From assembly GCA_963839515.1 (NCBI GenBank), contig CAWIVN010000023.1, positions 186,001-250,000 of the forward strand: a stretch of 64,000 nucleotides of DNA. Direction: 5' to 3'. A program made the position numbers and the translations under genes. The notes under the pieces were generated by a model. The model saw only the letters and a list, made by a program, of their open reading frames with translations. It made no database searches and was not told where the DNA came from. The stretch's first letter is position 1; each line of letters starts with the position of its first letter. This DNA is from Fredericiella sp963839515. GTDB taxonomy: Bacteria; Chloroflexota; Anaerolineae; Caldilineales; Caldilineaceae. Of the stretch, positions 34,035-42,644 are shown piece by piece.

Positions 34035-35072
34035 ATGCCTACGCTCTTGACTGCTGATAGCCAGTTTAGCGAGTTGACAGGCTCCTCGACGCTAGCCGAG
34101 GTGCTTGCCTCGGTTAGCGATGAGGTCGCCGGTGGCAACACGGGACACCTGCGCCCCGCCCCCACCGGCTTCTCGCCGCTTGACGACGTTCTAAACGGCG
34201 GGATGCGCCCTGGCGATCTGTTTATCATCGGAGGCCCCTCAGGAGTAGGAAAAACGATCTTTTCTATGCAAGTGGCGCGCAATGTCGTGGCCAACGATCC
34301 GAACGCAAATGCCATGTATATCTGTTACGAGCACGACCGCGCCCACCTCATGATGCGGCTGCTCTGCATGGAAAGCGCAAGCCTGGGGTTGGGAGATGCC
34401 GCGCTCACGTTGCGCCGTATCAGCGCGTTGATGCTTGAAGCGGGGCAGGGGGGCTTGCTGGCGCGGTTGCGTGTGGATCCGGTTTACTCGGCCGTGGTCG
34501 CCAGTATCGAGAAATACGCCACTCGCCTCCACTTGGTCAAGGCCAGCGGCATCCAGACCAATCTTGACCAGATCCGCATGTGGGTGCGGCGCCTCAGCGC
34601 CGGTGGCCCCCGGCCGTTCCTCGTAGTCGATTACCTGCAAAAGATTCCAGTCGAGCACTCTGCTCCTATGCAGGAGAACGAACTTACAACTCACCTGGCC
34701 CAAGGTCTCAAGGAAATGGCAATGAGCGCGGGCCTCCGCATCCTTGCCATTGCTGCGTCCGACCGAGAGGGCTTGCAGTCAAAGCGCATGCGGCTTCACG
34801 ATATGCGCGGCAGTTCGGCCATCCAGTATGAAGCCGATATTGGAGCCGTGTTAAACAACAAGTTCACCATCGTCTCACGCGAGCATCTCGTCTACAACCC
34901 TGCCCACGCCGAAGCGATGCGCAACTGGGTAGTCATGAGTGTCGAGAAGAACCGCTCCGGCCGCAACGGTGTAGACGTCGAGTTTCCGTTGGATGCCGCT
35001 CACTTTCATATCGATCCAAGGGGGGGCTATGTCCGCGATCGCCTCATCGATGACCGCGTCACGCGCGAATAG
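34035..35072 (+). CDS. DnaB-helicase-like RecA-fold ATPase in the Tad operon
   Basis: A 345-residue protein whose residues 40-325 match the C-terminal RecA-like domain of the replicative helicase DnaB: TGFSPLDDVLNGGMRPGDL, Walker A GGPSGVGKT (66-74), a Glu99 after ICY as in the DnaB catalytic position, FLVVDYLQ (Asp199), and LHDMRGSSAIQYEADI, then EKNRSGRNG. The N-terminal primase-interaction domain of DnaB is absent. It lies 6 bases after tadA and overlaps the next gene. A role in DNA unwinding is doubtful; a hexameric ATPase partner of the pilus motor, or a sensor, is possible. It is not part of known Tad systems. Confidence 0.8.
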   Translation: MPTLLTADSQFSELTGSSTLAEVLASVSDEVAGGNTGHLRPAPTGFSPLDDVLNGGMRPGDLFIIGGPSGVGKTIFSMQVARNVVANDPNANAMYICYEHDRAHLMMRLLCMESASLGLGDAALTLRRISALMLEAGQGGLLARLRVDPVYSAVVASIEKYATRLHLVKASGIQTNLDQIRMWVRRLSAGGPRPFLVVDYLQKIPVEHSAPMQENELTTHLAQGLKEMAMSAGLRILAIAASDREGLQSKRMRLHDMRGSSAIQYEADIGAVLNNKFTIVSREHLVYNPAHAEAMRNWVVMSVEKNRSGRNGVDVEFPLDAAHFHIDPRGGYVRDRLIDDRVTRE

Positions 35073-35544
35073 CACCATGCGCAGGCGCAGCACGCAATTG
35101 GTGCAAAGGTTGCTGCAGCGTTCCTGCGACGAGCGCGGCGCAAATATCATAGAAATGGCGTTTGTCGCCATGTTTCTCTTTCTGTTTATCGCCGGCATTG
35201 TCGATCTCGGTGGCGCCTTTCAACACTACATTATTGTCATCAATGCCTCGCGTGAAGGCGCACGCACCTATGCGCGGCTGCCTTGCCTGCCGGAGAATCG
35301 TGCTGTTCTTCGTTCTGCAATTGTCGGCTCTGCGCTTGGCGAGGCCGAACGCAGTGGGCTCACGTTGCAGACAAAGAATGTCACAATATCGCCCGATCCT
35401 TCCGCCTATTGCCCGGCCAACGGCACGCAGGTGCGGGTGACGGTGCAGGACGATTTTGACACAATGATGGGCCCTTTCTGGGAAGCAACCACATTCCCGA
35501 TCCGTGCCCAGACAAGCATGATGTTTTTTGGAACCGACGAGTAA
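35029..35544 (+). CDS. TadE-like pseudopilin (second copy)
   Basis: A 171-residue protein with a TadE pattern: SCDERGANIIEMAFVAMFLFLFIAG, then a membrane segment and NASREGARTYARL. I chose the ATG at 35029, which has AAGGGGGG just before it and overlaps the DnaB-like gene by 44 bases; the ATG at 35077 is the alternative. Its partner TadG-like gene follows. The copy upstream at 26238 is more distant in sequence, so the two are probably different minor pilins. Confidence 0.82.
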   Translation: MSAIASSMTASRANSTMRRRSTQLVQRLLQRSCDERGANIIEMAFVAMFLFLFIAGIVDLGGAFQHYIIVINASREGARTYARLPCLPENRAVLRSAIVGSALGEAERSGLTLQTKNVTISPDPSAYCPANGTQVRVTVQDDFDTMMGPFWEATTFPIRAQTSMMFFGTDE

Positions 35545-35583
35545 TGCTCGGGATGGTTATCTTTTCAGAAGGAGGAAGTTCAA

Positions 35584-36705
35584 ATGCTACGCAAACAGTT
35601 ACTCAAGGATGATGGTCAATCGATTATCCAGTTCGCCCTCGTAATCGTAATGCTCTTGGCATTTGTATCATTGGCAGTAGATGCCGGCAATGTGTTTTCC
35701 GTGAGACGCAAACTGCAGAATGCTGCCGATGCAGCTGCCCTGGCGGCTGCACGCGAACTTTGTCTCGGCCATTCGACTACGCAGGCGAGCACGACTGCCA
35801 GCACTTACCTGGTCAAGAACGGCGCCAACGCGATCGGTGCAATCTCCGGGGGGAGCGGTGGCAGCAGCACAATCGCATTCGCCAACGACAACACGCGGGT
35901 GGTTGTAAAGGCAAAGGGAACGGCCGGCATGCTGCTCGGCAGCCTCGCCAACCCCGATGAAATCAATGTCACTGCCAATGCCAACGCGGCCTGTGGCCGC
36001 GCCCAGAGTGCCTGCAATTTGTGGCCTATAATCTTCAGTTCCGATCTGTGGGAGCAAATCCCCTGCGGCAAGACGCTTGCAGTATGGGACACGGACAATT
36101 CACACCAGGTCGAGTGTTTTATCGGCGGCAAGTACGAGCCAAACCTCTGTAAATGCTACAACTGCGATCCGCAAAACCTTTTGATGGACGACTTCTTGGT
36201 GGTGAGCGACGTGCAGCGCGGCTGGGTGGACTTCCCGAAATCGGAAGACCCTCGCTATCCGGATGTATGCAAAGAGAATGGCTCCGGCGCCAGTGAGCTG
36301 AACTGCAATTTGGAAAATGGCTACCAGGGCAAGATCACGCTGCCGACATGGGTTGATGCGCTCAATGGCGTCAAGGCCAGTGGCTTCAAGGAGGTTGCAG
36401 ATCGCGTCGGCGACACGGTGCGCATTCCACTCTACGACGGACTCATACTGGGTATGCAGTCAAGCTGCTATGATCGCAAGGTGGACAAGTTCAATGTGAC
36501 CAAGTTCGGCTGCGTACAGGTGGACGGTGTCGAGAAGAACAAGTGGTTGAACCCGCTGCCCGGCATGCCCAAATCGTACAAGCCGGTGAAGATGACTGCA
36601 GTCTATGTCACCAAGAGCTGCGGCATATGCACTACCGCCTGCGGGTCCACCGACGGTGCACCTGCCGAACCCTGGGAACTGCGCGCTGCCAACATTGTCA
36701 ACTAA
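35584..36705 (+). CDS. TadG-like pilus protein with Cys-rich C-terminal domain
   Basis: A 373-residue protein. The first 60 residues are the Tad-type N-terminal domain (DDGQSIIQFALVIVMLLAFVSLAVDAGNVF, AADAAALAAA). The rest, about 130-373, has many cysteines (CNLW, CGK, CKCYNC, CKEN, CNLE, CGICTTACGS) and little similarity to the von Willebrand domain usual in TadG. In an exported protein, the cysteines may form disulfides or bind metal. It is preceded by GGAGGAAG. Confidence 0.8.
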   Translation: MLRKQLLKDDGQSIIQFALVIVMLLAFVSLAVDAGNVFSVRRKLQNAADAAALAAARELCLGHSTTQASTTASTYLVKNGANAIGAISGGSGGSSTIAFANDNTRVVVKAKGTAGMLLGSLANPDEINVTANANAACGRAQSACNLWPIIFSSDLWEQIPCGKTLAVWDTDNSHQVECFIGGKYEPNLCKCYNCDPQNLLMDDFLVVSDVQRGWVDFPKSEDPRYPDVCKENGSGASELNCNLENGYQGKITLPTWVDALNGVKASGFKEVADRVGDTVRIPLYDGLILGMQSSCYDRKVDKFNVTKFGCVQVDGVEKNKWLNPLPGMPKSYKPVKMTAVYVTKSCGICTTACGSTDGAPAEPWELRAANIVN

Positions 36706-36712
36706 CGCCGCT

Positions 36713-37447
36713 ATGAGCATCGTACCCGTGGATATTACTGCTGTGCCTTTGATTACGCTGTTGTTTGCGATGGGGGTCGGCTTACTTGCCGGCCTCCTGG
36801 CGAACTGGGCAGCGGATACCTTGCCGCTCCTTGCCCTGGTTGCAGGCGAGCAGGCACAACCACCGCTGCTGCAGCGGCAACCGCAGCCCTCTAAGGCGTT
36901 TGCCAGGTTGCCCTTGCGCAGCCTGCGTGAGCGATCCGTGGTTATGACTCTGGCCGTTCTGTTCAGCCTGCTGGCATACCAAAACCCTGCCGATCCAGCC
37001 AGGCTGCTTGTCAGCTGGTGCTACGCGTGGTTTCTTACCACGGTGTTCATAATCGACCTTGAAACACGCCGCGTGTTGAATATCATGCTGCTGCCCGCTG
37101 CGGTGTTCGCCTTGGCTGCCGGCCTCTGGCTTGGCCAGCCAAGCCTCCCGAGTATGTTGGCCGGGGCAGTTGTTGCCTTTGGCCTCTTCTGGTGCTTGTT
37201 TCTCTTAGGCCGCGTGATGTTTGGGCGGGGCGCCCTTGGCTTTGGTGATGTGAAGCTTGTCGCCATCATCGGCCTTATGACCGGCTATCCCAACGTGCTG
37301 CACGCGCTCGTGATTGGCGCCGTGCTCGGCGGCGTAGGTGCCATTATCTTGTTGATCACACGCCGCGCGGGTTGGAAAACCACGTGTGCCTACGCTCCCT
37401 ACCTGGCGGCCGGGGCTATGCTTGCCCTCTGGGGAAAGTTCGGTTAG
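36713..37447 (+). CDS. Prepilin peptidase (TadV/CpaA-like, A24 family)
   Basis: A 244-residue membrane protein of about seven segments with the two aspartates of the A24 family: D115 in FIIDLETRR and D179 in the GFGD motif (176-179). It should cleave the Flp, TadE and TadG leaders. The zinc-binding cysteine pair of the N-methylating subgroup is absent, as in TadV. The ATG at 36713 lies 7 bases after the TadG-like stop. Confidence 0.9.
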   Translation: MSIVPVDITAVPLITLLFAMGVGLLAGLLANWAADTLPLLALVAGEQAQPPLLQRQPQPSKAFARLPLRSLRERSVVMTLAVLFSLLAYQNPADPARLLVSWCYAWFLTTVFIIDLETRRVLNIMLLPAAVFALAAGLWLGQPSLPSMLAGAVVAFGLFWCLFLLGRVMFGRGALGFGDVKLVAIIGLMTGYPNVLHALVIGAVLGGVGAIILLITRRAGWKTTCAYAPYLAAGAMLALWGKFG

Positions 37448-37482
37448 TGATTGTGCTATACTGTTTTGAGGAGGATTAGCCC

Positions 37483-37851
37483 ATGGTTCAAGTTCAGAAT
37501 GTGACACGCAATCAGCCGCTAATGATCCAGGGACGCCTCGCGGCCAACTCGTGGACGCGCCTGCGCGGGCTGATTGGCGTTCGCCAGCTTGCCGATGGTG
37601 AGGGCCTGCTGATCAAGCCGTGTCACGGGGTTCACTGCATGTTCATGTCGATCCCGATCGACGTAGTTTATGTGGATCGCAGCAACCGTGTCGTGGCCGT
37701 CGACAAGGCTATGAAGCCCTGGGCGGTCGGCAAGATCTATCTCCAGAGTGCCTACGTGGTCGAACTGCCGGTAGGCGTTATCGACGCCAGCGGCACGCAA
37801 CCGGGCGACCAGCTCTTGGTCGATTATGGCGGCAAGCCAGCCAAGAACTAG
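37483..37851 (+). CDS. DUF192 family protein
   Basis: A 122-residue protein with the DUF192 pattern: LRGLIGVRQLADGEGLLI, PCHGVHCMFMSIPIDVVYVD, and the end VIDASGTQPGDQL. GAGGAGG precedes the ATG, and a TATACT -10 box sits at 37457-37462, suggesting a promoter of its own downstream of the Tad operon. The family function is unknown. Its stop codon overlaps that of the convergent patatin gene. Confidence 0.88.
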   Translation: MVQVQNVTRNQPLMIQGRLAANSWTRLRGLIGVRQLADGEGLLIKPCHGVHCMFMSIPIDVVYVDRSNRVVAVDKAMKPWAVGKIYLQSAYVVELPVGVIDASGTQPGDQLLVDYGGKPAKN

Positions 37852-38720
37852 CGCGCCTCGCCCAGGAGTGCTGCCTGAATGCGGGGCATGGCCGTCTCAG
37901 TCGCGCGTCTTCCCGCCTCTAAAAGCACTTCGCCGGCGCTGAGATCTGCCAGGTTGATGTGCGTGATTGCCGGTGCAATCAGAATGTCCGCCAACTCCTG
38001 CTCGATTTGTGTCGCGCGCGCCAGCATAAATAGCGCTGTCATCGAAAGCTCAACCACGTTGCGTGGCTCGACCTGCTCATCGCCAACGAGGGGCAGCAAA
38101 TCAACTGCAATCACATAATCGGCGCCTAAGTCCTGGGCTACACTCACCGGTAGGTTGTTCACCACGACGCCATCTACCAGCAACCGGCCGCTGCGGCGAT
38201 AGGGCGTAAATACGCCCGGCACGCTGCAACTTGCGCGGATTGCCTCGGCCAGGCGGCCCTCGTTCATCACTACAATCTCACCTGTGAGTAGATCCGTGGC
38301 CACGGCGGCGTACGGTATGTTCAACTGCTGAATGTCCACCTCGCCGCCAAGCACCTGCTCAATCCACAACATCAGCTTGTCCAGGTCAACCAGGCCCATG
38401 GGAATCGTACGCGCGGGGTCACTCCAGTTGACGGTCGGCAACCGAACTGAAACCAGATCGAGCCATTTGAGATCGCGCACCAGTGTGGCTAAGCGCATCG
38501 AGGAGACGCCCGCTGCATATAGGCCGCCCACCAGTGCACCCACACTCGTCCCGGCAATTACTGCCGGATAAATGCCATTTTCCTCCAGCGCCTGCAGCAC
38601 GCCCACGTGTGCAACGCCGCGTGCCGCTCCACCGCCCAGCACCAACCCGAGGCGCTGCGGGCGCGGCGGGTTGTCCCACACGACCTTGCGGTCCGCAATC
38701 AGTGTGTTGCCGATAGCCAT
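37848..38720 (-). CDS. Patatin-like phospholipase / RssA-like serine esterase
   Basis: A 290-residue protein with the complete patatin set: the oxyanion loop GGGAARG (29-35), the nucleophile motif GTSVG with Ser59, and the catalytic DG pair in LLVDGVVVNNLP. AAAGGAA precedes the ATG at 38720. Patatin-like enzymes hydrolyse phospholipids or other acyl esters. It is the last gene of a minus-strand run, 2 bases after the glycosyltransferase. Confidence 0.9.
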   Translation of the reverse strand: MAIGNTLIADRKVVWDNPPRPQRLGLVLGGGAARGVAHVGVLQALEENGIYPAVIAGTSVGALVGGLYAAGVSSMRLATLVRDLKWLDLVSVRLPTVNWSDPARTIPMGLVDLDKLMLWIEQVLGGEVDIQQLNIPYAAVATDLLTGEIVVMNEGRLAEAIRASCSVPGVFTPYRRSGRLLVDGVVVNNLPVSVAQDLGADYVIAVDLLPLVGDEQVEPRNVVELSMTALFMLARATQIEQELADILIAPAITHINLADLSAGEVLLEAGRRATETAMPRIQAALLGEAR

Positions 38721-38722
38721 GC

Positions 38723-40321
38723 TCACGGTTCCTTTATTTGGTAGCGGCGCACCGCTACCCCGGGAAAATCGACCTCTGCCACTACTTTGCCGCGCTGATT
38801 GAGCCAGTCGTCCATCAAGTGTCTTGAATCCCACAGATCAGCTTCGCTCAGCATCACCCATATGAATTTTTGTCCTGCCGTCCCAGCCTGCATTTGTGTG
38901 TCCACTGCTGCTCGCGCCTGGTCGTCCGGCTCGCCATAGTTGGTGTACGGGCCTTGCATCCAGTGCCCCAAACGCGCGTCGCTGTCTACAAAAGGATTGC
39001 GGCTAAAGCTGTCGCTGTAGTAGCGGAAGCTCCACTCCTGATGCGGGATCTGCAGTATTAGCAGTTCGTTCGGGTTGCGATGTGCCTGCACGTATTGTAC
39101 GGCGCTGCGCAAGTCATACTTGATCGTCAGCGTTTTCTGCTGCCAGTTGGCATAACCCCAGACTGTCAGCACATAGGCCAACAATAGCGCAGCAATTGCA
39201 GGACCTATGCGTCCGCTATTGACGTCGAGCACGCGCAGACCCAGCGCAATCGCCAACATGGCCGCCGGGCCGATCCATATCACATAGCGTTCGGTAAAAA
39301 CCGGCTGCCGAAAGCTGATAAGGTAAATGAATGCCACCGGCAAGATAAGCCAGGCCGCCAGCAAGCCCAAGCGCCGCCAAGGTGACAGGGTCCATTCGTC
39401 TGCTCCCTTGGCTGCGATCTGCCCCACCCCAAGCAATAAGCCGGCGCCGCCCAGAAAGAACACGGGCGCCAGCCACAACGGCTGGATCGTGCCGATAAAG
39501 CCACGGGCATGGTTAAGCAGCAGGCCCTCCAACACTTGATTGAGTGGGGTAAAGTTGAATCCCGAAAGTTTTTCAGGCGATGTCAGCAGCCACCAGTGCC
39601 ACCATAGCATGGGCAAGTAGGGTAGCGTCAGCCCTGCCAGGGCTACTCCGTAGCCGCGCCAGCGCTGCTTGCTTGCCGGCCACGCAATCAGAAACCAGGC
39701 GAGGTGCACCGGTATCACGAGCACCATCAGCAGGTGGGTGTACATCGCAACTGTGACCGTCAACCAGTAGCCAAGCCACGACCATCCACCTCCGCGCGTC
39801 ATACCACGAAGCCAAAAATAGGTAGCCAGCAACATCAAGCAGGTGATGGTGGCATACATTTTACCCTCCTGTCCATACCATACTTGGTATGGGTTGAAGG
39901 TCATCAACACAACTGCCACGCTTGCGATGAATGTCCCAGCACCTGTCCCGGCCTGTGGGGCCCCTTCCCCCTGCGTGTCCCTTGGCGTCTTGCGTGAATC
40001 GTTTGTTGCCGGCAGCAACGATCTGCCCACCTGCCACAACAGGGGCACACTCAAGGTCCCTGCCACCGCCGAAGGAAAACGCAGCACGTACTCCCACGTT
40101 CCCATCAACGCAAACCATGGACGCAGGCCGAGGAAGTACAAAGGCCCATTTTGCGCCGCCTGCACGAACATGCTCAATGTCTCGTTCAGGTTGCGCACGG
40201 CGAAGTAGATAGCGTCCACTTCGTCACGCCAAAGGCTTTGGTGGTCCAATCCAAACACGCGCAGTGTAAAGGCTGCCAGCACGAGGCCCAGCAGCAGTGG
40301 GCGGCGATACGAGGGATTCAT
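38723..40321 (-). CDS. GT39-type (ArnT/PMT-like) membrane glycosyltransferase
   Basis: A 532-residue protein with about 11-12 membrane segments. The first external loop bears the acidic pair in SLWRDEVDAIYF (D33, E34), which acts in catalysis in the PMT/ArnT group, followed by the typical NGPLYFLGLRPW. The soluble C-terminal domain is exported. Family members transfer sugars from polyprenyl-phosphate carriers to lipids or proteins. Its neighbour upstream encodes a Thr/Pro-rich surface protein, a likely kind of acceptor, but this is inference. Confidence 0.88.
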   Translation of the reverse strand: MNPSYRRPLLLGLVLAAFTLRVFGLDHQSLWRDEVDAIYFAVRNLNETLSMFVQAAQNGPLYFLGLRPWFALMGTWEYVLRFPSAVAGTLSVPLLWQVGRSLLPATNDSRKTPRDTQGEGAPQAGTGAGTFIASVAVVLMTFNPYQVWYGQEGKMYATITCLMLLATYFWLRGMTRGGGWSWLGYWLTVTVAMYTHLLMVLVIPVHLAWFLIAWPASKQRWRGYGVALAGLTLPYLPMLWWHWWLLTSPEKLSGFNFTPLNQVLEGLLLNHARGFIGTIQPLWLAPVFFLGGAGLLLGVGQIAAKGADEWTLSPWRRLGLLAAWLILPVAFIYLISFRQPVFTERYVIWIGPAAMLAIALGLRVLDVNSGRIGPAIAALLLAYVLTVWGYANWQQKTLTIKYDLRSAVQYVQAHRNPNELLILQIPHQEWSFRYYSDSFSRNPFVDSDARLGHWMQGPYTNYGEPDDQARAAVDTQMQAGTAGQKFIWVMLSEADLWDSRHLMDDWLNQRGKVVAEVDFPGVAVRRYQIKEP

Positions 40322-40326
40322 CTCAG

Positions 40327-42624
40327 TTATGGCAGTGACTCCGGCCAGTCATCTTGGTCTTGTTCGGGGAGCACCTGTGCCGTGAATGCGCCCTGGTCGC
40401 CGCCCGAATCTAACTCGTAGCGTGCACGTTCCTTGTCGCGAAATGCCAGCCCTGCCAACACGCCTGCCGTCACAAAGAAGAGGACAGATCCGCCCAGGAA
40501 CCACAGCAGGGCCAATGTGGCTCCAGCCGTATCGAGTACTTGCGTGAAGAAGGACCGGCCATCGGCGCTTGGGCCAGGCGTCGGCGGCTCGATTGGCCGT
40601 TGGGTGGGTCCGCTCGGCAGCACAGCCACCTGCTCGGACGTCGACGTGGCCGTAACGGTGATCACCAACGCCGTAGGCGGCACGCTAAGCGGCGCCGGAA
40701 TCGGTGTCGCCAGCGGCGAGATCGCTTGCGCCGTCCCTGTCGCTCCAAATGGATCCACGATCGGTGTGGGAAACCCAAACATTGCTTGGGCGGTCATGGT
40801 TGCACCGTACGGATCTAAGACAGGTGTTGGAAAGCCGAATTGCGCCTGCGCCGTCATCGTGGCTCCCGCCGGGTCGATGATCGGCGTTGGGAAGGCGTAC
40901 TGGGCCTGGGCCGTCATGGTGGCGCCAAAGGGATCCAAGATTGGCGTTGGGAAGGCGTACTGAACCTGTGCCGTCATCGTCGCCCCGACAGGGTCAATAA
41001 TCGGCGTTGGGAACGCGTATCCTGGTGCCTGGGCCGTCTGTGTAGCCGCAAACGGGTCGAGGGGAGAGGCAAATGGATTCCCCGGTGCGCTGGCCTGTAT
41101 ACCCGGCAGTGCCGGGTAGGGAGTGGGCGCCTGCCCACCCGGTGTGCTGAACATCAGCACCGTTGGCGGAGGCGTAAATGTCGGCGATGGCGTCCATGTC
41201 CAAGTAGGCGTCGGGGTGGCCGGGATCGGCGTAAACGACGGCGTTGGAATGGGGGTATTGGCAGCGATCGGCGTATTGGTCGCCGTCGGCCCGCGTGTAA
41301 CCGTCGGTGTCGGCGTAATAATGTTGACCGCAGCATTGGCCGATGCCACCGCGCGGTAGCCAAGCGCCGGATTGCTGGCCGTATAGGTCATCGTGCTATT
41401 GATGATGGTTTTGGCCTCAAACGGGCCCAGGAAGGGTGCTACGCCGAGCGTACCAGTAAGCACATTCGTTGTTACCGAAATGCGGGCGTTGGGCGCAAGG
41501 TTTAGGTTGAACGAAGCTGCGATATTGGTAGCCGGCTCGGTAAGGGCATGGGTCGTGAACGTGACCACACTGGTGTTGATCAGCACCACGCAGTAGTAGA
41601 ACACCTGTCCATAGGGCACGCTGCTCAATGACGTGCTGGTGCCGCAGCTGACAGGGTCCGTATTGACGGTCTTCAGCAGGGCCACTGTCGCCGACGGCCC
41701 ACTTACTACTACTGGCTCGGTAGCAGCGCTGACACTCAGCGAACCTCCCTCGTTGGTGGACGTGACATAGGCGCGGCTGCTCAACGATGGCGCTGTGAGC
41801 CGCATCGCCAGTGCAGCGTTGTCGGCGTTGGTAATACGGATGGTGGCGTCAGTCGCCCCCGCCGGCCCGAGCGGCTTACTGATGGCCAGATTGTTGATCC
41901 CAAAGCCCGGAATACTAATCAGATGCCGGGTCAACGAGATCGTGCTGCTGTTCGTCAGTGTGACGCAAAAAAAGGCCTGACTTGAGTAGTTGGATAGCGT
42001 GATGGCGGGCGTCGAGCAATTGGCCGGCGTTGCGCCGGCGGCCGTGCTGACGCCGAGCGCCGCCGTCATGCCAAGGGTAACGACCGACACCGATGCCGGG
42101 TTGCTAGTTACCTGCTGCCGTGTCGAGGCGTCAGCCGACGCGACGCCCCAACCAGCGTAGGTGCTTAGGTCCGTCACTACTGTGATCGGCCGGATCAAGC
42201 CGTTTTCAGTGGTCGGAGTCAGTGTCTGGCCCGGCTGCAGCAAGAATCCAGCTGGTTTGACCCAAGAGACGGGCTGGAACTCGCTGGTGTCGAAGTTGTC
42301 GATGAGGTCCAATGGATCGATGGCGATCGGACTGGAGTTGCTCAGGGTATAGCAGACGTACACGACCGACCCTGGTGCCACGGAGACTTCAGTGGTCGTT
42401 GCGCATACGCCTGGCGTCGTACCCACCGTTTTGCGCAGCGTAATCGGCAGCTCCTGGTCCGGTGCGGCATTCACGTGCTGCGCCCGGCCAGTCATGCCCC
42501 AGCCAAACAGGCAAAGCAGCGCCAGTATTGCCAGCACCCGCCCACCTGTTCTACTGTCCAGTAAGTGTGTGCACCCGCGACAAGCGACCCACGCACGGAC
42601 AGACACACTCACGCGCCTATTCAC
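40327..42624 (-). CDS. Large surface protein with Thr/Pro stalk and 20-residue tandem repeats
   Basis: A 765-residue protein: an N-terminal hydrophobic signal (GRVLAILALLCLFGWGMTG), beta-rich domains of the DUF11 type (about 55-440), a Thr/Pro-rich stalk (PTPTVTRGPTATNTPI), five to six tandem copies of a 20-residue unit of the form FPTPIIDPxGATMTAQAQ, a Ser/Pro linker, and a C-terminal membrane segment (LLWFLGGSVLFFVTAGVLAG) with a short basic tail. The GTG at 42624 is the chosen start; the true one is uncertain. It is likely displayed on the surface and anchored at its C-terminus, and it sits between birA and the glycosyltransferase. The function is unknown. Confidence 0.75.
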   Translation of the reverse strand: MNRRVSVSVRAWVACRGCTHLLDSRTGGRVLAILALLCLFGWGMTGRAQHVNAAPDQELPITLRKTVGTTPGVCATTTEVSVAPGSVVYVCYTLSNSSPIAIDPLDLIDNFDTSEFQPVSWVKPAGFLLQPGQTLTPTTENGLIRPITVVTDLSTYAGWGVASADASTRQQVTSNPASVSVVTLGMTAALGVSTAAGATPANCSTPAITLSNYSSQAFFCVTLTNSSTISLTRHLISIPGFGINNLAISKPLGPAGATDATIRITNADNAALAMRLTAPSLSSRAYVTSTNEGGSLSVSAATEPVVVSGPSATVALLKTVNTDPVSCGTSTSLSSVPYGQVFYYCVVLINTSVVTFTTHALTEPATNIAASFNLNLAPNARISVTTNVLTGTLGVAPFLGPFEAKTIINSTMTYTASNPALGYRAVASANAAVNIITPTPTVTRGPTATNTPIAANTPIPTPSFTPIPATPTPTWTWTPSPTFTPPPTVLMFSTPGGQAPTPYPALPGIQASAPGNPFASPLDPFAATQTAQAPGYAFPTPIIDPVGATMTAQVQYAFPTPILDPFGATMTAQAQYAFPTPIIDPAGATMTAQAQFGFPTPVLDPYGATMTAQAMFGFPTPIVDPFGATGTAQAISPLATPIPAPLSVPPTALVITVTATSTSEQVAVLPSGPTQRPIEPPTPGPSADGRSFFTQVLDTAGATLALLWFLGGSVLFFVTAGVLAGLAFRDKERARYELDSGGDQGAFTAQVLPEQDQDDWPESLP
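40730..41085 (-). repeat. 60-bp tandem repeat in the surface protein gene
   Basis: At least five direct copies of a 60-bp unit follow one another (near 40741, 40801, 40861, 40921 and 40981), with a sixth decayed copy at about 41041. Each unit encodes 20 residues, and the variable positions are mostly conservative. Period and frame match exactly. Confidence 0.9.
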
Positions 42625-42644
42625 CCTCTCACCTGTTCACCCTC

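Noticed and set aside
40433..41505. Gly/Val/Arg-rich plus-strand frames opposite the repeat region
   Set aside because: They are antisense copies of the 60-bp repeats without a start site or domain.
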